64,000 bases of DNA, taken from assembly GCF_009741265.1 (NCBI RefSeq), contig NZ_WOWL01000001.1, forward strand, positions 558,001 through 622,000, in the 5' to 3' direction. The notes beneath the pieces were generated by a model. That model was given only the letters and a program-made list of their open reading frames with translations. It was not told where the DNA came from and ran no database searches. The position numbers were made by a program, and so were the translations under genes. Positions 63,938 through 64,000 of the stretch are shown piece after piece. Position 1 is the stretch's first letter. Every line of letters begins with the position of its first letter. The stretch comes from Pseudarthrobacter sp. GA104 (GTDB lineage: Bacteria > Actinomycetota > Actinomycetes > Actinomycetales > Micrococcaceae).

Positions 63938-64000
63938 ATGGGAAACGGCGCGGGCACGGCACCAGCGATGGAGGGCATTCAGGCCTCCACCTCCCGCCTG
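63938..64000 (+). CDS. Start of a gene cut by the window end
   Basis: An ATG with AGAGG eight bases upstream opens a frame that runs to the window edge (21 codons, starting MGNGAGTAPAMEG). The beginning has some likeness to Arthrobacter DUF222/HNH endonuclease proteins, but too little is visible to name it. Confidence 0.4.
   Translation, partial: MGNGAGTAPAMEGIQASTSRL

Overview
The window is dense, high-GC chromosomal DNA from an actinobacterium. Gene order and protein sequences point to Micrococcaceae, most likely Arthrobacter or Pseudarthrobacter. The evidence is the argCJBDFRGH operon, lexA divergent from a LysM protein, the recA/recX/DUF3046/clgR/pgsA/ftsK/rnj/dapA backbone shared with Mycobacterium, PriA in place of HisA, and pervasive GTG/TTG starts. 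No rRNA, tRNA, CRISPR array, insertion sequence or prophage was seen. The assignment to genus is inference.

Layout. 1-8131 (minus): arginine operon, argC to a truncated argH, mostly overlapping genes, with a tandem ARG-box-like operator upstream. 8282-15446: a quinone oxidoreductase, then a Pls/PosA-type membrane NRPS, a compact M1 metallopeptidase and a convergent Sfp-type phosphopantetheinyl transferase. The NRPS adenylation pocket reads lysine-like by hand alignment, so the locus is a candidate for making a poly-lysine-like isopeptide. 15467-19074: pheST. 19272-25009: small proteins, a frameshifted SIMPL gene, an SOS-boxed Rv2578c-type radical SAM gene, NUDIX, MFS, CDF transporter and a GlsB/YeaQ-like membrane protein. 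25193-28049: rRNA methylase, rplT, rpmI and infC; infC starts at ATT and carries a long Ala/Pro/Lys-rich tail. 28393-34710: DUF1844, MFS, SseB-like protein and a partial his operon (hisC-hisB-hisH-52 aa membrane protein-priA). 34816-39959: LysM/lexA pair, DinG-type helicase, hflX. 40393-46552: methyltransferase, dapF, miaA, miaB, recX, recA, DUF3046. 46593-54663: MarR, ClgR-like regulator, cinA, pgsA, ftsK, RNase J, dapA. 54802-57789: an SOS-boxed small gene, a frameshifted DUF418 gene, a small membrane protein and dapB. 57886-63878: molybdenum cofactor genes (moaE, mog, moaC, moeA, moaA, moaD) around a membrane-anchored sulfite-oxidase-like enzyme. The last 63 bases begin another gene.

How the genes work together. 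LexA boxes of the TCGAACnnnnGTTCGA type occur before recA, lexA, the LysM gene, the radical SAM gene and the 119-aa gene at 54802-55161, so the window holds a substantial part of the SOS regulon. dapA, dapB and dapF supply diaminopimelate/lysine, which would also feed the Pls-like synthetase. The PPTase beside it can convert its carrier domain to the holo form.

Three genes (SIMPL, DUF418, moeA) each carry a frameshift equivalent to one lost base; two lie in C/G homopolymers. Because moeA is part of an otherwise intact pathway, sequence or assembly error is a serious alternative to true pseudogenes. All functional statements are from reading the sequence and family knowledge; no search was run.
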